64,000 bases of DNA from Amnibacterium setariae. GTDB lineage: Bacteria; Actinomycetota; Actinomycetes; Actinomycetales; Microbacteriaceae. Below are positions 1 through 8,072 of the stretch, piece by piece (the stretch's first letter is position 1; every line of letters starts with the position of its first letter). The notes below the pieces were generated by a model. The model ran no database searches. It worked only from the letters and a program-made list of their open reading frames with translations, and was not told the DNA's origin. Position numbers and translations under genes: made by a program. The stretch covers positions 1,302,001-1,366,000 of the forward strand of contig NZ_QXTG01000002.1 in assembly GCF_003581425.1 (NCBI RefSeq). Direction: 5' to 3'.

Positions 1-34
1 GGCGGAACCACCGGAGGCGTCCGGACCCGGGTCC

Positions 35-52
35 GGTGGAAGCACCGATGCC
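35..52 (+). promoter_or_regulatory. GGTG-N4-CACC-GATGCC element upstream of the first glycosyltransferase
   Basis: An inverted repeat, GGTG-GAAG-CACC, is followed directly by GATGCC, about 150 bases before the glycosyltransferase start. Closely related elements lie at 3506, 3861 and 11765, always in front of a gene of the same cluster. A perfect 16-base palindrome (21-36) abuts it. I infer a shared binding site for a cluster regulator; which regulator is unknown. Confidence 0.45.
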
Positions 53-147
53 GGAGCAGGGTCCCGCGTCCGACGATGACGGCTCATCGATCGAAGGAGC
101 CGCCGTGCGCATCCAGGTCTCCGCCCTTCCCGCCACGACCGCCGACG

Positions 148-163
148 TCGACCCGACGTCGGC
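148..163 (+). promoter_or_regulatory. possible SARP direct repeats before the first glycosyltransferase
   Basis: TCGAC at 148 and TCGGC at 159 are 11 bases apart, the one-helical-turn spacing of SARP heptamer sites. The second copy is imperfect and the pair lies only about 30 bases before the start codon. This is therefore weaker than the sites at 3473 and 7983. Confidence 0.25.
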
Positions 164-187
164 GCGCTGATCGGCCCGGGGACCCCG

Positions 188-1456
188 ATGCGGATCGCCT
201 GGGTCGTGGCCGGCACCCGCGGCGACGTGCAGCCCGCCGCCGTCGCCGCGGCCGCGCTGCAGCGGCGCGGCCACGAGGTCGCGCTCGCCGCACCCGACGA
301 CCTCGTGCGCTTCGGCACCGCCCTCGGCGTCCGCAGCACGCCGCTCGGCGTCGACGTGGGCGAGTTCCTCCGCTCGGAGGAGGGCGCGGCATGGCTGGCC
401 GCCGGGGACCTGCAGCGCTACCTCGCCGGGCTGCTCGCCCACAAGCAGCGCCATCTCGCCGCGCTGACGGACTCCCTGCTGAGGACGACCGAGGGCGCGG
501 ACCTGATCGTCGGCGGCGGGCTGCTCCGCGAGGAGGCGGCCGCGCTCGCGGAGCTCCGCGGCGCCTCCCTCGTGTTCACGGGGTACGCGCCCCGCTTCCC
601 GAACCGCGCGTACCCGCCGATCGGCCTGCCGCAGCGCCCGCTGCCCGGTGCGCTGATCACCGCCGCGCACCGCCTCGTGGTCCGACGCACGGCGCGGGTC
701 GGCGCACCGTTCGCCGCCGACTTCCGCCGGGGCCTCGGGCTCCCCGCGCATGCGTCGGCCGCCGCCGGGCGGGTCGTCGAGCCGCAGCTCTACAGCCGCC
801 ACCTCGTGCCGCGGCTGCCGGACCGACCCGCTCGGCCGCTGCTCGGGTTCGTGCGGCCGACCACGGCGCAGCACGCCGCCTGGGGCGAGCCGGGCATCGA
901 CCCGGCCCTCGAGGCGTGGCTCGCCGACGGGCCGCCTCCCGTCTGGTTCGGGTTCGGGAGCATGCCGCTGCCGCGCCTCCGCTCCGTGCTCGACGTCGTG
1001 CAGCGGGCGGCCGAACGGCTCGGCGTCCGCGCGCTCGTCGGCGTCGGTCGGCAGGGCGCCGACAGGCCCGGCGCGACGGACGACCGCGTCCGGGTCGTCG
1101 GTGAGATCGACCACGGAGCCGTGCTGCCCGCCTGCGCCGCCGCGGTGCACCACGGCGGCGCCGGGACGACGGCCGCCTCGGTGGGCGCGGGCCTGCCGAC
1201 GCTCGTCTTCGCCGTCGCCTTCGACCAGCCGTTCTGGGGCCGGCGGCTGGCGGAGCTCGGCATCGGGTCCGGGTTGCCGTTCGCGGCGTTCGAGGAGGAC
1301 GCGCTCGTCGACGCCCTGCGGCCCCTGCTCGATCCGCGCACCGCGGCGCGCGCCCGGGCGGTCGCCGCCCTGCTCCGCGAGGACCGGCCGCTCGACCGGC
1401 TCGCCGAGCTGGTCGAGGGGCTGCCCGCGCCTCGACCCCGCCGGACGACGACGTGA
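188..1456 (+). CDS. GT-B glycosyltransferase (UGT/MGT-like)
   Basis: This is a 422-residue, full-length glycosyltransferase of the GT1/GT28 superfamily. These enzymes usually transfer a nucleotide-activated sugar to a lipid, sterol, polyketide or other hydrophobic acceptor at the inner membrane face or in the cytoplasm. The N-terminal domain opens with the GTRGDVQP loop (residues 9-16), typical of sterol and macrolide glucosyltransferases. The C-terminal domain has the nucleotide-sugar motif HHGGAGT (321-327), followed by the conserved aromatic-Asp-Gln loop near residue 342. The ATG follows a GGGGA ribosome site. The donor sugar and acceptor cannot be read from sequence. A LuxR-type regulator converges on it from the other strand, and a second glycosyltransferase starts 2.5 kb downstream. 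Confidence 0.85.
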   Translation: MRIAWVVAGTRGDVQPAAVAAAALQRRGHEVALAAPDDLVRFGTALGVRSTPLGVDVGEFLRSEEGAAWLAAGDLQRYLAGLLAHKQRHLAALTDSLLRTTEGADLIVGGGLLREEAAALAELRGASLVFTGYAPRFPNRAYPPIGLPQRPLPGALITAAHRLVVRRTARVGAPFAADFRRGLGLPAHASAAAGRVVEPQLYSRHLVPRLPDRPARPLLGFVRPTTAQHAAWGEPGIDPALEAWLADGPPPVWFGFGSMPLPRLRSVLDVVQRAAERLGVRALVGVGRQGADRPGATDDRVRVVGEIDHGAVLPACAAAVHHGGAGTTAASVGAGLPTLVFAVAFDQPFWGRRLAELGIGSGLPFAAFEEDALVDALRPLLDPRTAARARAVAALLREDRPLDRLAELVEGLPAPRPRRTTT

Positions 1457-1471
1457 GCGGAGCACGGGCGC

Positions 1472-3448
1472 TCAGCCCTGCGACCGCGCGAACCGCGCGA
1501 CGAGCCGGCTGCGCGACGGGACGTCGAGCTTCACGAAGATGCTGCGCAGGTGGGACTCGACGGTCCGGATGCTGAGGTGCAGCCGCTCGGCGACCTCCTT
1601 GTTGCTGAGGCCCGCGACGACGCCGTCGGTCACGCGCCGCTCGGCCGGGGTGAGCAGCCGCAGGTCGGCCTCCTCCCACCGCTCGAGGTCCGCGGCGAGC
1701 GCCCGCCGCGCGGTCCCGTCCTCGATCAGCCCCAGGGCGCTCCGCGCCGTGCTCGTCACCTCGCTGCGCGTCTCCTCGTCCAGGTCGGCGTCGCGGAGCA
1801 GGTGCAGCACCTCCGACGAGACCCGCGCGCGTTCCGGCACCCACTCCATCGCCGAGGAGGCCCGCAGGACCGCGAGCGCCCGGTCGGCGCGGTCGCGCGG
1901 CCGGTCGCGGGCGTCGGCGATCCAGGCCTCGATCCGGTCGGCCTGCAGCGCGGGCAGGCGCCGCGTCGTCCCCTCCCCGAGGCGGCGGATCGAGGCGGCG
2001 ATCGCCCCCGCCCGGTCGACGTCGCCCTGCAGCACCCGCGCGCGGGCCAGGTCGACGTCGACCCAGAGCCGGCGCCCCGGCTCGCGGACCCCGATCCGCT
2101 CCGCGGTGTCGACGGCGTCCTCGAGGTGCGGGATGGCGGCGGCGGGGCTCCCGGTCCGCGCCAGCAGGAGGCCCTGCAGCGCCGATCGGGCGATGCGGCC
2201 CATGGAGGCCGTGTCGGAGGGCGTGCTGCCGACCGCGCGCACGACCTCGTCGAAGTCGCCGCGTTCGAGGGCGAGCAGCCCCGCCGCGCGCAGCGCCGCC
2301 GGGGTCGCATGGACGTCGCCGGACAGCGCCGCCCGCTCCTCGAGCCGTCGCGCGGCGGAGGCGAAGCGGCCGAGCAGCACGTCGACCTGCGCGGCGTGCA
2401 CGAGGAGGGTGCGGGTCAGGACCGCGTCGCCCGCGACGCGCGCCTCGACGAGCAGCGCCGCGATCGCGCGGTCGCTCTCCTCCACGCGATCGGCGACGTG
2501 GGCGTACATCGCCCGCTTCGACGCGACGGTGTCCTCGAGCAGCAGGTCCGGCACCTGCGCCTCGAGAGCGCCGAGCTCGGCGAGCAGGCCCTCGTCGAAG
2601 CCGCCTCCGGTCAGCAGGGTCGCGTAGAGCAGCCGGCTGAGCGCGGCGCGCTGGAACCCCGGGGAGAACCGGTCGGAGCGCAGCTCGGGCAGCGCGCGTT
2701 CGAGCCGGGCCCGCACCTCCCCGAAGTGCTCCCCGATCCCGGCGAGGTAGACGGCGGTGACCTCCCGGTTCGGGTGATCGGCCGGCAGCGCGTCGTGCAC
2801 GCGCTCGAGGCGCTGCCGCGTGGCGGACTGCCCGGAGGACTTGTAGGCGGCGGAGATCAGCAGGTCGGCCGCCTGCTCGGCCTCGTCGCGGTCGAGCGCA
2901 GGCCAGTCGAGCGCCTCCAGCACGGTCGCCGCCTGCTCGGACCGCCCCGCGACGTGGGCCTGCGCAGCGAGGCGGAGCTCTCGCCGGATCCTCGCCCGCC
3001 GGTCGTCGCCGGAACGGGCCGCGGCCCGCGTCCAGAGATCCAGCGCGACGCCCACGGCACCGGCCCGCTCGGCGTCGAAGGCCGCGCGCTCGAGCTCCCG
3101 CGCGAGCGTCTCGTCCAGGCCGACCGGTTCGGCGAGGTCGCGCTGGCGGGCGGCCTGGGCGGGCGGGAGACCGGCAGCGGCGAGCCGCCGGTGGAGCGCC
3201 CGCCTGTCGTCCTCCGGGAGCGCCCCGAGCGCCTGCGCCGCGACGTCCCTGTCGGCGGGACGGAGCGCCCCGTCCTCGAGCACGAGCAGCCCCGCTCGGA
3301 CGGCCGCGTCGACGTGCCGAGCGGCACCGCCGAGCAGCGCCGGCGCGTCCCGGACGGGCACGCGGTCGAGGGCGGCCACCGTCTGCACCGCGGTCAGCAC
3401 GCCCGGATCGAGCGCGGCGGGATCGAGGCGGTCGTCGGAGGTCGGCAC
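1472..3448 (-). CDS. large LuxR-family transcriptional regulator without visible ATPase domain
   Basis: The last 65 or so residues form a LuxR/NarL helix-turn-helix (LTPAERRVTDGVVAG, then SNKEVAERLHLSIRTVESHL), so the protein is a DNA-binding regulator. The preceding 550-590 residues are alanine- and leucine-rich helical repeats, like the TPR-type sensor region of LAL/MalT-like regulators. The Walker A and B motifs that LAL proteins carry before this region are absent, and the protein opens directly at what is normally the winged-helix segment after the ATPase. I chose the GTG at 3448, because coding character stops there and the upstream DNA holds regulatory repeats. It diverges from a small gene and converges with the first glycosyltransferase. 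It probably regulates this cluster (inference). It is either an N-terminally reduced LAL protein or a genuine short family. Confidence 0.7.
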   Translation of the reverse strand: MPTSDDRLDPAALDPGVLTAVQTVAALDRVPVRDAPALLGGAARHVDAAVRAGLLVLEDGALRPADRDVAAQALGALPEDDRRALHRRLAAAGLPPAQAARQRDLAEPVGLDETLARELERAAFDAERAGAVGVALDLWTRAAARSGDDRRARIRRELRLAAQAHVAGRSEQAATVLEALDWPALDRDEAEQAADLLISAAYKSSGQSATRQRLERVHDALPADHPNREVTAVYLAGIGEHFGEVRARLERALPELRSDRFSPGFQRAALSRLLYATLLTGGGFDEGLLAELGALEAQVPDLLLEDTVASKRAMYAHVADRVEESDRAIAALLVEARVAGDAVLTRTLLVHAAQVDVLLGRFASAARRLEERAALSGDVHATPAALRAAGLLALERGDFDEVVRAVGSTPSDTASMGRIARSALQGLLLARTGSPAAAIPHLEDAVDTAERIGVREPGRRLWVDVDLARARVLQGDVDRAGAIAASIRRLGEGTTRRLPALQADRIEAWIADARDRPRDRADRALAVLRASSAMEWVPERARVSSEVLHLLRDADLDEETRSEVTSTARSALGLIEDGTARRALAADLERWEEADLRLLTPAERRVTDGVVAGLSNKEVAERLHLSIRTVESHLRSIFVKLDVPSRSRLVARFARSQG

Positions 3449-3472
3449 GCAGGCGATCCCACACCATCCGCG

Positions 3473-3490
3473 TCGACGCGCTGTCGACGC
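3473..3490 (+). promoter_or_regulatory. SARP-like direct heptamer repeats TCGACGC
   Basis: Two identical TCGACGC heptamers start at 3473 and 3484, exactly 11 bases apart with a 4-base spacer. They lie in the divergent promoter between the LuxR-type regulator and the small gene at 3598. SARP activators are known to bind such tandem heptamers (TCGAG/TCGAC type), and a SARP is encoded 2.7 kb away. The assignment is inference from spacing and sequence. Confidence 0.45.
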
Positions 3491-3505
3491 GGGCGCCGCC
3501 GGTCC

Positions 3506-3523
3506 GGTGCTTCCGCCGATGCG
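3506..3523 (+). promoter_or_regulatory. GGTG-N4-CGCC-GATGCG element
   Basis: GGTG-CTTC-CGCC-GATGCG is the second member of the motif family seen at 35, 3861 and 11765. It stands about 90 bases before the small gene at 3598, in the same orientation relative to the downstream gene as the others. It sits next to the TCGACGC repeats. Confidence 0.4.
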
Positions 3524-3597
3524 CCGCCGCGGCCGTCGGCGCAGAGTCGGCCACGTCGCCGACCGGCGCCCCGCCGCCCCGTCCGAGAGGGAAGCCC

Positions 3598-3846
3598 ATG
3601 ACCGCCGTGCCCACCCGCGCCGACGCCGCGGTCGCCGACCTCGCCCGGCTGCTCCGCGACCCCGGCCACGTCCCCTCCTGCGCCCGCGTCGCCCTGCGCG
3701 TCGGCGTCGGTCTGATCGCCTGGTCCCGGCGCCTCGCCGACCGCGCGGCGGCAGCGGACCGGGCGGAGCGCACGGGAGCCGCAGGCGGGGCGCGGCGCGC
3801 CCGCGACCGGGCGCTCGAGCGGCGGTTCCTCTCCGGTCCCCGCTGA
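3598..3846 (+). CDS. small basic hypothetical protein
   Basis: This encodes an 82-residue protein with no domain I recognise. It begins at an ATG preceded by a purine-rich GAGAGGGAAG site. The middle (residues 37-60) is an arginine- and alanine-rich helix with a short hydrophobic stretch, and the C-terminus is strongly basic. The gene lies between two copies of the cluster promoter motif (3506 and 3861) and diverges from the LuxR-type regulator. It may be co-regulated with the glycosyltransferase that follows 131 bases downstream. The good ribosome site and GC3 pattern favour a real gene, but nothing shows its role. Confidence 0.5.
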   Translation: MTAVPTRADAAVADLARLLRDPGHVPSCARVALRVGVGLIAWSRRLADRAAAADRAERTGAAGGARRARDRALERRFLSGPR

Positions 3847-3860
3847 GCGGACGCGGGTTG

Positions 3861-3878
3861 GGTGGTTCCACCGATGCC
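3861..3878 (+). promoter_or_regulatory. GGTG-N4-CACC-GATGCC element before second glycosyltransferase
   Basis: GGTG-GTTC-CACC-GATGCC is the third copy of the cluster motif, about 115 bases upstream of the glycosyltransferase ATG at 3978. It matches the copy at 35 in both palindrome arms and in the trailing GATGCC. Confidence 0.45.
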
Positions 3879-3977
3879 CCGGTCGCCGCCCGCTCGCCAC
3901 GATCGTCCCCCGAGAGGCCGCCTCGGCCCGTCCGCCGGAAGGGCGGGCGGCGGAGCGGTCGGAGGCAGGAGGAGCGC

Positions 3978-5105
3978 ATGCGGATCGCGTTCAGCGGGAC
4001 CGGCTTCGTCGGGCACCTGGTGCCGATGGTGCCGCTCATGCAGGCCGCCGTCGCGGCCGGGCACGACGTCGCCGTCATCACGAGCGGCGAGCTGGAGGGC
4101 TTCCTCCGCCGGGAGGCGTCGGAGGCCCTGACCGTGCTGCCCGCCGGGCCGCTCGCCGGCGAGACCATGCGCCGGATGGACGCCGAGCTCGGCCTCAGCC
4201 CGGCCTCCGACCCGGTGCCGCCCGTCATCGCGGAGTTCTTCGCAGGCCGCCTCGTGGACGCGGGCGTCCACGAGGCCCTGCGGAACGCGGAGGCCTGGGG
4301 TCCGGATCTCGTCGTCGGCGAGACCATGGACCACATCGGCCCGTTCGTCGCCGCCGCCGTGGATGCGCCGTTCGTGCGCCACACCTTCGGACCGACCCGG
4401 CCGCGACCGCTCACGGACGCCCTCCGGGTCGTCGCCGAGCGGCGCGCTCGTCTGCTCGCGCTCCCGATGGCCGAGCCGGTGGCGATCGTCGACGTCTTCC
4501 CCGCCGCCCTGCAGCCGGACGCCCCGACGCCCGCCGTGCCGGTGCTGCCGATCCGCCCCGAGATCCACGGCGGCGGCGGGCCGGGCCCCGCGCCCGCACC
4601 GGCCGCGCCGGGCACGCGCCGCGCCCTCGTCACCTTCGGGACCGTGTTCACCGATCCCGGCCTGCGCGACCGCGCCGCCGACTCCTTCGACGCGGACCGC
4701 TGGGACCTCGTCGTCACGACCGGCGCCGAGCGCAGGCCGCCGAGCGCGGCGCGCAGCCGCGCCTACGTCGCGTTCACCCCGCTCGGCGACCTGCTGCCCG
4801 GCACCGACGTGCTCGTGACCGCCGGCGGCGCCGGCACCGTGCTCGCCGGGCTGCGCGCGGGAGTCCCGATGGTCGTCGTGCCGCAGGGCGCCGACCACGA
4901 GATCAACGCGGCGCGCGCCGAGCAGGCCGGCGTCGCCGTCGTCGTCCGCGACGCCGCGGACGTCGGGCCCGCTGCCGACCGGATCGCCGGGGATCCCGCG
5001 ATCCGGGAGCGGGCCCGCCGGATCGCCGCGGAGATCGCGCTGCTGCCGCCCGCCCCGGCGGTCCTCGCCCAGCTCGAGCGCCGGGCGGCGGCCCGTGTCC
5101 GCTGA
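3978..5105 (+). CDS. GT-B glycosyltransferase (macrolide/rhamnosyl-transferase-like)
   Basis: This is a 375-residue UDP- or dTDP-sugar-dependent glycosyltransferase. The N-terminal Rossmann domain starts MRIAFSGTGFVGHLVPMVPL, and the C-terminal donor domain carries TAGGAGT (281-287) followed by a GVPMVVVPQGADHEINA loop, the usual signature of GT1 enzymes acting on natural products. A strong AGGAGGAG site precedes the ATG. It is shorter than and clearly distinct from the enzyme at 188, so the two probably attach different sugars or act on different positions. Its 3' end overlaps the start of menA by 11 bases, so the two genes should be translationally coupled. The acceptor is unknown. Confidence 0.85.
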   Translation: MRIAFSGTGFVGHLVPMVPLMQAAVAAGHDVAVITSGELEGFLRREASEALTVLPAGPLAGETMRRMDAELGLSPASDPVPPVIAEFFAGRLVDAGVHEALRNAEAWGPDLVVGETMDHIGPFVAAAVDAPFVRHTFGPTRPRPLTDALRVVAERRARLLALPMAEPVAIVDVFPAALQPDAPTPAVPVLPIRPEIHGGGGPGPAPAPAAPGTRRALVTFGTVFTDPGLRDRAADSFDADRWDLVVTTGAERRPPSAARSRAYVAFTPLGDLLPGTDVLVTAGGAGTVLAGLRAGVPMVVVPQGADHEINAARAEQAGVAVVVRDAADVGPAADRIAGDPAIRERARRIAAEIALLPPAPAVLAQLERRAAARVR

Positions 5106-5988
5106 GACCGCCGACCGCGTGCCGCTCGCGGTCTGGGTGAGCGGCGCACGGCCGCGGACCCTCACCCTGAGCGTCGTCCCCGTCGTGCTCGGCACCGCTG
5201 CAGCCGCGCTCGACGGCCGGGTGGTGCCGGGGCTCGCCCTGCTCGCGCTCGGGACGGCGCTGCTCCTCCAGGTCGGCGTGAACTACGCGAACGACTACTC
5301 CGACGGGGTCCGCGGCACGGACCGGTTCCGCGTCGGGCCGGCCCGCCTGACCGGGTCGGGCGCCGCGCGGCCGCACCGGGTGCGCGCGGTCGCGATCGCC
5401 TCCCTCACCGCGGCCGCGGTCTGCGGCGCGGCGCTCGCGGTCGCGTCGGGGCTGTGGTGGCTGCTCGCGGTCGGCGCGCTCGCCCTCGCGGCGGCGTGGC
5501 TGTACACCGGCGGCCCGCGGCCCTACGGCTACGCCGGGTTCGGCGACGTCGCCGTCTTCGTGTTCTTCGGCCTGGTCGGCACGCTCGGCACGGAGCTCGT
5601 CCAGGCGGGGCGCGTCTCGCTCGACGGCGTCCTGGTCGCCGCGGCGGCCGGGTGCTTCGCCTGCGCGGTGCTCATGATCAACAACATCCGCGACGTCGGG
5701 CCGGACTCCCGGTCGGGCAAGCGCACGCTCGCCGTCCGCCTCGGGCTCCGCCGCGCCCGCACGGCCTACGCCGTCCTCCTGGTCCTGCCGTACGCCGTCG
5801 CCGCCGCGCTCGTGCCGGCGCATCCGGGCGCGCTCCTGGCGCTGCTGTCGCTGCCCCTCAGCGCCTCGGCGCTCGCGATCGGCGTCCGCGCCGTCCCGGC
5901 TCCGGCGCTCGTCACCGCCCTGAAGCGCACGTCGGCGGGAGCCCTGGTCTTCGCCGTCGCGCTCGCGGTCGGCCTGGTGCTGGGCTGA
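5095..5988 (+). CDS. menA: 1,4-dihydroxy-2-naphthoate polyprenyltransferase (MenA)
   Basis: This 297-residue UbiA-superfamily integral membrane prenyltransferase fits actinobacterial MenA, which joins a polyprenyl diphosphate to DHNA to make demethylmenaquinone. The first Asp-rich motif is NDYSDGVRGTD (residues 66-76), followed by the MenA-type GPARLTGSG stretch. The second is NNIRDVGPDSRSGK near 197-210, then RTLAVRLG. About eight or nine hydrophobic segments are visible. The start is the GTG at 5095, inside the end of the glycosyltransferase gene. No other menaquinone gene is in the window, so it could be the housekeeping enzyme or a second copy recruited to prenylate another aromatic. The close match to the MenA pattern favours the former chemistry. 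Confidence 0.85.
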   Translation: MSAETADRVPLAVWVSGARPRTLTLSVVPVVLGTAAAALDGRVVPGLALLALGTALLLQVGVNYANDYSDGVRGTDRFRVGPARLTGSGAARPHRVRAVAIASLTAAAVCGAALAVASGLWWLLAVGALALAAAWLYTGGPRPYGYAGFGDVAVFVFFGLVGTLGTELVQAGRVSLDGVLVAAAAGCFACAVLMINNIRDVGPDSRSGKRTLAVRLGLRRARTAYAVLLVLPYAVAAALVPAHPGALLALLSLPLSASALAIGVRAVPAPALVTALKRTSAGALVFAVALAVGLVLG

Positions 5989-6157
5989 CCCGCCCGGCGC
6001 CGGGCCGTCCGCCCGCAGTGGTCCTCCGGTACCACCGCGATCGGGTCCGACGGTCGATCCGCGCTCGCCGGCCCCTTCCTAGCGTCGATCGGACGGGGCG
6101 GACCGCACGTCCCGAACGACCTCGGGGCGCCCGATGCGCCCGGAACAGGAGACGCAC

Positions 6158-7972
6158 ATGCTGCTCGGCCTGACGCGGCTGGACGCCGACCGACCGGACG
6201 CCGGGGCGCCGGCCGGGCTCGCGTTCGAGGTCCTCGGCCCCGTCCGCGCGTGGCACGACGGCGTCGAGATCGACCTCGGCACGCCGCAGCAGCGCGCGGC
6301 CCTCGCCGTGCTGCTGCTCGCGGAGGGCAGCGCCGTGCCGGTCGACGAGGCGGTCGAGCGCCTCTGGGGCGAGGCCGCGCCCCGGAGCGCGCGCGGCGTC
6401 CTCCGCACCTACATCTACCGGCTGCGCCGAGCGCTCGAGGACGCCTGCCCCGGCAGCGACCTGATCGAGTTCCAGACCGGCGCCTACCGGATGCGGCGGA
6501 CCGGCTACCGGCTGGACGCCGCGGAGCTCGAGGACCTGATCGGCACCGCCGAGGACGTGCGCCGCTTCGACGCGACGAGCGCGCGGGACGCCCTGCGCGC
6601 CGCGATGCGGCTCTGGCGGGGCGAGGCGCTGCAGGGCGTCGACGCGCCGTGGCTGGACGGCCGACGCGGCTGGCTCGAGCAGCGCCGCGTCGACGCGCTC
6701 ATCTCGCTGTTCCCGCTCGAGCTGGCGGGCGGCGAGCCCGGGCCGGTGCTCCACGCGATCGCGGACCTGCGGGCCCGGCTGCCGACGCACGAGAAGCTCG
6801 CCGAGCTGCAGATGACCGGGCTGTGGGCCCGCGGCGAGCGCTCGGCCGCGCTCGCCGTGTTCGAGGACGTGCGCGCCGCGCTCGGCGACGAGCTCGGCGT
6901 GGACCCGGGCCCGGAGCTGCAGGCGCTGCACCTCCGGATCCTCCGGGCGGAGCCCGCGCCCGCGACCCCCGGCGCAGCGGCCGCGCCGGCCCGGCCGGCA
7001 CCGTCCGAGCTGCCGCGCGACGGCGCCGTCTTCGTCGGACGCCGGCGCGAGATCCGGGCGATGCACGCGCGGCTCACCGCGCCGCAGCCCCAGCACGTCG
7101 GCATCGCGGGCCTCGGCGGCATGGGCAAGACCCGCCTCGCGGTCCGCGTCGCGCACGCCGCCGCCGCCGCGTTCCCCGACGGGCGGCTGTTCGTGCAGGT
7201 CGGGTCGACGCCGGTCGAGGCCGTGCTGACCCGCCTGCTGGTCTCGATGGGGGTCCGGGCCGAGGCGGCGGAGGCGCCGATGCCGGAGCGGCTCGCGACC
7301 TGGCGGACGCTGACCGCGGACCTCCGGGTGCTCGTCGTGCTCGACGACGTCGCCCCCGGCGCCGACCTGGCGCCGCTCGTCCCCGCCGGCGACCGATCCG
7401 CGGTGATCGCCACCGCGCAGCGCCGCGTCCTCGACCTGCCCGGGGTGCGGTGGACGCGGCTGGAGGCGCTGTCGACATCCGAGTCGGTCGAGCTGCTCGC
7501 GGCCCACGCGGGCCGGGACCGGATCGCCGCCGAGGAGGCGACGGTGCGGCGCCTGGCCGAGGAGTGCTCGAACATCCCGCTCGCCGTCGAGGTCGCCGCG
7601 GCGCGCCTGACCGACCGGCCGTCGTGGACCATCGCGGAGCTCGAGCAGCAGCTGCTCGACGACCTCGCGAGCCCCGTCGTGATGCAGGAGGACTGCGCGA
7701 TCGTCGACGCACCCCTCGCCCGCGCGGAGTCGCTGCTCGACGGGGAGGCGCTCGCCGCGCTGCACGGTCTCGCCGCCCTCATCGCCGACGGGCAGCCCTT
7801 CACCCGGGACTGGGCGGCGGACCGCCTCGCGCTCGACGCCGCCCGGGCGACGGCCCTGCTCGAACGGCTGGTCGACGCCAACCTGCTGCTGCCGCTGCCC
7901 GGCCGGCGCTACCGCTGCCTGACCCTCGTCGCCGCCTACGCCCGCCGGCAGGCGGCCGCCCGCGGCGCATGA
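6158..7972 (+). CDS. SARP-family transcriptional activator with NB-ARC domain
   Basis: This 604-residue AfsR/DnrI/RedD-type activator is the class that switches on secondary-metabolite clusters. Residues about 10-95 form an OmpR-like winged helix, and the following 150 residues are the bacterial transcriptional activation (BTAD) helical domain. From about 285 an NB-ARC STAND ATPase follows, with Walker A GLGGMGKT (318-325) and Walker B LRVLVVLDD. The C-terminal TPR tail of full AfsR proteins is missing, so this is a mid-size SARP. I chose the ATG at 6158 because AGGAGA lies at the right distance; an ATG at 6134 is possible. Direct TCGAC repeats 11 bases apart stand before the next gene (7983) and in the 3473 promoter, which are likely targets. 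Confidence 0.85.
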   Translation: MLLGLTRLDADRPDAGAPAGLAFEVLGPVRAWHDGVEIDLGTPQQRAALAVLLLAEGSAVPVDEAVERLWGEAAPRSARGVLRTYIYRLRRALEDACPGSDLIEFQTGAYRMRRTGYRLDAAELEDLIGTAEDVRRFDATSARDALRAAMRLWRGEALQGVDAPWLDGRRGWLEQRRVDALISLFPLELAGGEPGPVLHAIADLRARLPTHEKLAELQMTGLWARGERSAALAVFEDVRAALGDELGVDPGPELQALHLRILRAEPAPATPGAAAAPARPAPSELPRDGAVFVGRRREIRAMHARLTAPQPQHVGIAGLGGMGKTRLAVRVAHAAAAAFPDGRLFVQVGSTPVEAVLTRLLVSMGVRAEAAEAPMPERLATWRTLTADLRVLVVLDDVAPGADLAPLVPAGDRSAVIATAQRRVLDLPGVRWTRLEALSTSESVELLAAHAGRDRIAAEEATVRRLAEECSNIPLAVEVAAARLTDRPSWTIAELEQQLLDDLASPVVMQEDCAIVDAPLARAESLLDGEALAALHGLAALIADGQPFTRDWAADRLALDAARATALLERLVDANLLLPLPGRRYRCLTLVAAYARRQAAARGA

Positions 7973-7982
7973 CCGAGCGGCG

Positions 7983-8009
7983 TCGACCGGGCGTCGACGC
8001 CGCATCGAC
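7983..8009 (+). promoter_or_regulatory. SARP-like triple TCGAC repeats upstream of the FAD oxidase gene
   Basis: TCGAC starts at 7983, 7994 and 8005, exactly 11 bases apart, with a further off-phase copy at 8020. Three in-phase heptamers with 4-base spacers are the textbook arrangement for SARP binding. The site lies between the SARP gene and the oxidase gene, so it should place the operon from 8073 onward under the SARP (inference). Confidence 0.55.
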
Positions 8010-8072
8010 ACGGCCGCGGTCGACTCGGACCCGAGCCGCTCCCGACCAGGGGCGGCCGATCGGAAGGACACG

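Noticed and set aside
3449-4717. N-terminal extension of the LuxR-type regulator to 1081 residues
   Set aside because: The extra part is antisense to the second glycosyltransferase and low in complexity; it contains no Walker motifs.
657-5195. Very long minus-strand open frame of more than 1500 codons opposite the glycosyltransferases
   Set aside because: It is a by-product of high GC content. Its translation is Arg/Ala-rich without domains, while the plus-strand frames show clear glycosyltransferase and MenA motifs.
6020-6045. Another copy of the GGTG-N4-CRCC-GATG element before the SARP gene
   Set aside because: The sequence GGTACCACCGCGATC keeps only part of the pattern and the spacing is off.
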